A stretch of 64,000 nucleotides of DNA from Streptomyces sp. WP-1 (lineage in GTDB: Bacteria > Actinomycetota > Actinomycetes > Streptomycetales > Streptomycetaceae). The stretch spans positions 1,054,001 through 1,118,000 of the forward strand of contig NZ_CP123923.1 of assembly GCF_030450125.1 (NCBI RefSeq), written 5' to 3'. Below are positions 60,134 to 64,000 of the stretch, one piece after another; position 1 is the first letter of the stretch; each line of letters opens with the position of its first letter. Below the pieces are notes generated by a model, which saw nothing but the letters and a program-made list of their open reading frames with translations, was not told the DNA's origin and made no database searches. Position numbers and translations under genes: made by a program.

Positions 60134-62257
60134 TTGCGCGATCACGAGGACGCCAAAGCCACCGGGATCGGCAGGGACCGCAGCTCTTCCCGCAGAGCCG
60201 ACTCCGCGCCGTCCGGCGAGCCGGCCGGGCTGCTCGGGCTCCAGGCGTCGGTGGGCAACACGGCGGTCGTACAGATGCTCCGCCGGTCCGGCCGGACCGA
60301 GGTGCAGAGGTCCGCCGTCCACGACGTCCTGCGCGCCGGGGGCCGGCCGCTCGACGAGGGCGTGCGGACCGACATGGAGGCGCGGCTGGGCGCGGACTTC
60401 TCGGACGTGCGCGTGCACAGTGACGCCAGGGCCAGGGCGTCGGCGGCCGCGATGGGGGCGCGTGCCTACACCTCGGGCAACCACATCGTCATCGGCGACG
60501 GCGGCGGGGACGCCCATACGCTCGCGCACGAGCTGACCCATGTCATCCAGCGGCGGGGGCCGGTCGCGGGCACGGAGACGGGCGACGGGCTGCGGGTGTC
60601 CGATCCGTCGGACCGCTTCGAGCGGGAGGCGGAGGCGACCGCGCACCGGGTCATGCGCGCAGCCCCGGCCGGACCGGCGGCGCACGGACCGGCGCGCGGA
60701 CCGGCGGACGCGTCCGGGGCGACACCGGCGGGGCGGCCCGCGGTCCAGCGGCTGCTGGTCCTCGGCCAGAAGGGCGAGGCGAAGGCGGCGGAGCCCGCGT
60801 ACGCGGACATCCGGGCGGAGCTCACGGACCCGGAGCTGATCAGCGCCTGGGAGGACACCGGGAACAAACCGGCGATCATGAAGGTGCTCGACGAGTGGAT
60901 CACCGCCCCGAAGCAGTCCACCCCCCAGGCGACCGCGAACAGCAGGCGCGGCCCTCGGGACGCTCTCGGCCGCTCGTACGCGACGATGGACGAGGCGGCC
61001 GCCGCCGTGCTGGACCGCGTCAACGCCCTGCCGGTCGCCGAGGTGGAGAAGGCGATCTCCGACGACGTGGCCGTCGACGCGAAGATCAGGGAGGTCCTGG
61101 CCGGTTTCGTCGCGAACGCCCTGCGGCCCTGGCTCGGGGAGCAGCGCAAGCAGGCGGCGGAACTGGAGGAGATGCTGTCGAAGACCGTGGCGGAACTGGC
61201 GTCGGTGCGGCGGCTCTATCTGCCGTACATCGAGTTCGGCGAGAAGACGCTGGACGGGATACTCGGCGACCCCCAGGCCCAGGGGTTCGCCACGCTCATC
61301 AGCGCCATCCATGACATCGCCGAGATCCTCTACGGCATCAAGGATCTCGAACAGCATGTCACCGTCTCCGCGGAGCAGTTCAAGGGCTATGTGTTCAAGG
61401 ACGGGGCGAAGCTCGGGGGCCCGCGGAACTCGCCCGCGTGGGCGCTGGGTGACGGGGCGGGGCAGCCGGGCGGGAGCATCGACGATCTGGAGCGGACGCC
61501 CGTCCCCAACAACTTCCGGGGGACCATGGCGACGCCGAACCAGCTCAACGACCAGGTGCGGACCGCCGGGCGGCTCGGCTACCCGGTGTCGCTGGGGCCG
61601 TCGCGGACGACGGGCAAGCTGATGAAGCTGGCCGACACCACCGGTGCCGACCCGGCGGTCAAGGAGGCCATCGCCTACGCGCTGCTGGCCCTGTGGTACA
61701 CGGACTACCGGCGCGACCTCACGGACATCCACCGCTACCACTTCGTGATGGACATGGCGGCCAACTTCGGTGTCGCCTACGACCCTTACCAGGCGCCGCG
61801 CAATCCGGCGACGGGCGGGGACTACTCCCAGCTGATCGCCGCCACGCTCGACAGGTTCCGCAAGAACCACGAGGAGGAGGCGGCGCGCTACTGGAAGAAG
61901 GCCGAGGAGCTGAAGCTCGATCCGCCCGCGGTCCCCGGTCCGGTCAACGGGTCGTCGTCGGCCGCGGGTGCGCAGCCCGCACAGGCGGTGGAGGACGCGG
62001 TTCCCGCGTGGCGGACCGACCCGGTCGCACGGGCCGTGATGTCGGCCCTCAAGGCCGCGCCCAAGTTCCGGATCACGGGCGAGAAGCAGGAAGCGATCGG
62101 CCGGCTCCAGCTCACGGAGGCGCAGTTCGACGCGGCGTTCGCCCTTCTGACGTCGAAGGACCATGTGGGGAACAAGCCGCTGGTGCAGCTCGACCGCATG
62201 GGTCTGGTGCTCACGAACCCGGGCAGAACGGCGGCCAAGAAGGCGGCGGACCTGTGA
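60134..62257 (+). CDS. DUF4157 (HELTH) protein with large unassigned C-terminal region; eCIS-effector-like
   Basis: 707 residues. TTG 60134 follows GGAGGAG; ATG 60092 is an alternative. A low-complexity N-terminus (1-30) is followed by GLLGLQASVGNTAVVQMLRR and DUF4157 (about 70-140): RTDMEARLGADFSDVRVHSD, then ARAYTSGNHIVIGDGG, then HELTHVIQRR with the zinc-type HExxH at 132-136. DUF4157 proteins are typical cargo or cleavage modules linked to extracellular contractile injection systems. Residues 200-600 are mainly helical without a family I know (HRYHFVMDMAANFGVAYDPY); the C-terminal 70 residues look like a winged helix. No sheath, tube or baseplate genes lie nearby. Confidence 0.8.
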   Translation: MRDHEDAKATGIGRDRSSSRRADSAPSGEPAGLLGLQASVGNTAVVQMLRRSGRTEVQRSAVHDVLRAGGRPLDEGVRTDMEARLGADFSDVRVHSDARARASAAAMGARAYTSGNHIVIGDGGGDAHTLAHELTHVIQRRGPVAGTETGDGLRVSDPSDRFEREAEATAHRVMRAAPAGPAAHGPARGPADASGATPAGRPAVQRLLVLGQKGEAKAAEPAYADIRAELTDPELISAWEDTGNKPAIMKVLDEWITAPKQSTPQATANSRRGPRDALGRSYATMDEAAAAVLDRVNALPVAEVEKAISDDVAVDAKIREVLAGFVANALRPWLGEQRKQAAELEEMLSKTVAELASVRRLYLPYIEFGEKTLDGILGDPQAQGFATLISAIHDIAEILYGIKDLEQHVTVSAEQFKGYVFKDGAKLGGPRNSPAWALGDGAGQPGGSIDDLERTPVPNNFRGTMATPNQLNDQVRTAGRLGYPVSLGPSRTTGKLMKLADTTGADPAVKEAIAYALLALWYTDYRRDLTDIHRYHFVMDMAANFGVAYDPYQAPRNPATGGDYSQLIAATLDRFRKNHEEEAARYWKKAEELKLDPPAVPGPVNGSSSAAGAQPAQAVEDAVPAWRTDPVARAVMSALKAAPKFRITGEKQEAIGRLQLTEAQFDAAFALLTSKDHVGNKPLVQLDRMGLVLTNPGRTAAKKAADL

Positions 62258-62357
62258 CCTCGGCCCCCGTCCCGGGCCGGGGGGACTTCTTCCGTCAACT
62301 CGGGGGTCTGTAGCGGATTTTGGGGGGCATCCGGACACCAGGAAGGAGGGGTGCCGG

Positions 62358-63017
62358 ATGTCGACCGACCTCAAGCGGCCGCCCAGACGTATGCCCGGCT
62401 GGGCGAAGGTGGTGGCCGCCTTCGCGCTGGTGCTGGCGCTGCTGTTCGCCGGGATCAGGCTGGCCGTGCTCCCGGGGGTCAAGGACCTGCTCGGGACCCG
62501 GACGCACGACCGCTCGGGTCCCGCTCTCCTGAAGTCCATCAACGACATGAGCCGTTACGACGCGGCCTCGGGCGACTTCCAGGTGGTCGTCGACCTGGAG
62601 AAGGACGCCAAGTACCTGCCGGACGCCCTGCACGGCACCCGCACGCTGTACGTCGGCGCCGGCACCGTGGAGGCGTACGTGGACCTCGGCAAGGTCGGCG
62701 ACAAGGACGTGACGGTGAACAAGGACCGCACGTCGGCAACGCTGCGCCTGCCGCACGCGCGACTGGGTGAACCGGCCCTGGACGCCGACCACTCCTACGC
62801 CGTCTCCAAGCAGCGCGGACTGCTCGACCGCCTGGGCGACTTCTTCTCGGACAACCCCGACAGCGAGCACGCCGTGCAGAAGCTCGCCGTGTCCCATATC
62901 GGTGAGGCGGCCAAGGGCAGCGGACTGACCGCGCGGGCCGAGACCAACACCACGGACATGCTGGAGGGTCTGCTGCACTCCCTCGGCTTCAAGGACGTGC
63001 ACGTCTCCTACGGCTGA
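62358..63017 (+). CDS. DUF4230 membrane-anchored protein
   Basis: 219 residues, with ATG 62358 after GGAGG. One N-terminal helix (VVAAFALVLALLFAGIRLAV) leaves an extracytoplasmic domain. LLKSINDMSRYDAASGDFQV and YVGAGTVEAYVDLGKV are DUF4230 hallmarks. The function is unknown. It lies 41 bp upstream of the VanZ-like gene and 101 bp after the DUF4157 gene in the same direction, so an operon is possible. Confidence 0.82.
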   Translation: MSTDLKRPPRRMPGWAKVVAAFALVLALLFAGIRLAVLPGVKDLLGTRTHDRSGPALLKSINDMSRYDAASGDFQVVVDLEKDAKYLPDALHGTRTLYVGAGTVEAYVDLGKVGDKDVTVNKDRTSATLRLPHARLGEPALDADHSYAVSKQRGLLDRLGDFFSDNPDSEHAVQKLAVSHIGEAAKGSGLTARAETNTTDMLEGLLHSLGFKDVHVSYG

Positions 63018-63057
63018 CCACACTCCCTCGCAGGGTCGTCGACGACTGGAGGACCGC

Positions 63058-63693
63058 ATGGCCCGCACCGCTCTGTTCTCACGCACCGCCTCTCCCGGCC
63101 GCGCGCCCCGGACGAGTCGCCTCGCGAAGGCGCGGGCACGATGGAACGGCGGGCCTCTCCGGCGCGCGAAGGCGGACGGCACCCGGGAGGCCGCCGAGGC
63201 GAAGCGTGCCGAAACGGCAACACCCGTGCGCCGTCGGCACGTTCTCCCCCTGCCGGTCCGGATGCTGGCGATGCTGTGCGCCTTCGTCCTCATGGTGGGC
63301 TTCGCCGTCGTCCTCGCCAAGATCACCCTGGAGCCGTCCCCGGCCTCGGTCTCCCTGGTGCACAGCAATCTGCACCCCGGCCGCTCCATCCGGGCCTACC
63401 TGGACCAGCCCCAACTGCGGGACGCCGTCAAGCAGATCGGCGGCAACATCCTGCTGGGCGTGCCGTTCGGCATACTGGTGCCGGTGCTCGCGCCGGGCGC
63501 CCGGGGCATCTGGCGGGTGCTGCTGCTGACCGCGACCGTGATGCTGCTGGTGGAGATGGCCCAGGGCGCCCTGGTCACCGGGCGGGCCTTCGACGTGGAC
63601 GACGTCATCCTCAACACGTCCGGCGCGCTGCTCGGTTACCTCCTGGTGGGCCGCAGGCTGGGGCGGGTGCACGACCGCCGCGCGAGCGCCTGA
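63058..63693 (+). CDS. VanZ-like family membrane protein
   Basis: 211 residues, with ATG 63058 after GGAGG. A basic cytosolic N-terminus of about 65 residues precedes about four helices. QIGGNILLGVPFGILVP and AFDVDDVILNTSGALLGYLL are the VanZ signatures. VanZ gives low-level teicoplanin resistance in enterococci; the many actinobacterial homologues have no proven role. It converges on the ABC gene with a 10-bp gap. Confidence 0.88.
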   Translation: MARTALFSRTASPGRAPRTSRLAKARARWNGGPLRRAKADGTREAAEAKRAETATPVRRRHVLPLPVRMLAMLCAFVLMVGFAVVLAKITLEPSPASVSLVHSNLHPGRSIRAYLDQPQLRDAVKQIGGNILLGVPFGILVPVLAPGARGIWRVLLLTATVMLLVEMAQGALVTGRAFDVDDVILNTSGALLGYLLVGRRLGRVHDRRASA

Positions 63694-63703
63694 CCGGCGC
63701 CCG

Positions 63704-64000
63704 TCACCGCCCGTACGTCCAGGACGCCCACAGCCGGGCGTAGGCGCCGCCCGCGGCCCGCAGTTCGTCCGGGTGCCCCTGTTCGACCACCCGGCCGTCC
63801 GCCATCACCACCACGACATCGGCCGTCGCCGCCTGGGAGAGCCGGTGCGCCACCACGACCGCGGTCCGGCCCTCGGTCACCGCCAGGGCGGCCCGGTCGA
63901 GGGACCGGGCCATGTCGCTGCCGGCCTCGGCCGTCGCCTCGTCCAGCACGACCACCTCCGGGTCGAGCAACAGCACCCGGGCGAGGGCGAGTTGCTGAAC
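63704..64000 (-). CDS. ABC transporter ATP-binding protein, C-terminal fragment (cut by the right edge)
   Basis: The last 98 codons are visible. Walker B is VVVLDEATAEAG, followed by the H-loop VVAHRLSQAATAD and VVEQGHPDELRAAGGAYARL, the usual end of exporter-type (ABCB/MsbA-like) half-transporters. The segment QLALARVLLLDP before Walker B follows the signature motif. The canonical EATSALD reads EATAEAG here, a modest D-loop change. The membrane part lies outside the window. Confidence 0.85.
   Translation of the reverse strand, partial: VQQLALARVLLLDPEVVVLDEATAEAGSDMARSLDRAALAVTEGRTAVVVAHRLSQAATADVVVVMADGRVVEQGHPDELRAAGGAYARLWASWTYGR

Overview
The window is high-GC actinobacterial chromosome, almost certainly Streptomyces. 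Third codon positions are nearly all G or C, GTG and TTG starts are frequent, and the gene content is typical of the genus: DUF574 methyltransferase, SpoIIE-type PAS/GAF/PP2C phosphatase, DUF6777 lipoprotein, DUF5133 protein, class F sortase, LysX, and characteristic GC-rich intergenic hairpin repeats. The sdh / LysR / GGDEF-EAL order at the left end resembles, from memory, the S. coelicolor region that carries rmdA. I could not run a comparison.

Layout. 1-6.5 kb: the 5' part of a succinate dehydrogenase operon (sdhC-sdhA, leftward), a divergent LysR regulator, and a translationally coupled pair (DUF574 methyltransferase, then a PAS-GGDEF-EAL cyclic-di-GMP protein). 6.9-11.5 kb: an envelope cluster with a proline-rich lipoprotein, a DUF4239 membrane protein, a Gly/Asn-rich exported protein with a C-terminal anchor, a class F sortase and a Tat-exported polysaccharide deacetylase. 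11.7-20.4 kb: lysX, a universal stress protein, an MFS transporter with a divergent LysR, an APC permease and a CapA-like lipoprotein. 20.6-31.4 kb: a sigma-region-4 remnant, an Fpg/Nei DNA glycosylase behind a SpoIIE-like phosphatase, a repeat-rich DUF6777 lipoprotein, a lipase-maturation-factor protein, an amidase, a 57-residue peptide gene and a degenerate HD-like protein. 31.4-42.9 kb: an SDR with a zinc-ribbon-like insert, a WS/DGAT acyltransferase, a GH92 mannosidase, a FhuF-like protein, a DMT transporter, a LysM-M23 peptidase, gnd, a proline-rich protein and panD.

43-51.4 kb: an LLM oxidoreductase and a DUF1684 protein run rightward and meet a leftward oligopeptide/nickel-type ABC operon (oppB, oppC, fused double ATPase, binding protein). 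Both end at one strong hairpin terminator. About 420 bp upstream of oppB lies a 25-codon ORF that looks like the actinobacterial cysteine-type attenuator leader peptides, which suggests sulfur-responsive control of this transporter.

51.6-64 kb: a decayed 3-hydroxybutyrate-dehydrogenase-like gene (frameshift plus internal deletion), several small genes, a membrane-tethered Mrr-type nuclease, and a leftward three-gene set consisting of a GCS2/YbdK carboxylate-amine ligase, an asparagine-synthase-like amidotransferase of the N-acetylglutaminylglutamine-amide type, and an S9 peptidase. This may be a variant dipeptide-amide pathway. To its right are an orphan DUF4157 (HELTH) protein with a large unassigned C-terminal region, a DUF4230 protein, a VanZ-like protein and the end of an ABC transporter gene.

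The best candidates for something under-described are the YbdK/amidotransferase/S9 set, the orphan DUF4157 protein, the leader-peptide-controlled opp operon and the 57-residue peptide at 30.4 kb. No tRNA, rRNA, CRISPR array, intact insertion sequence or attachment site was seen.
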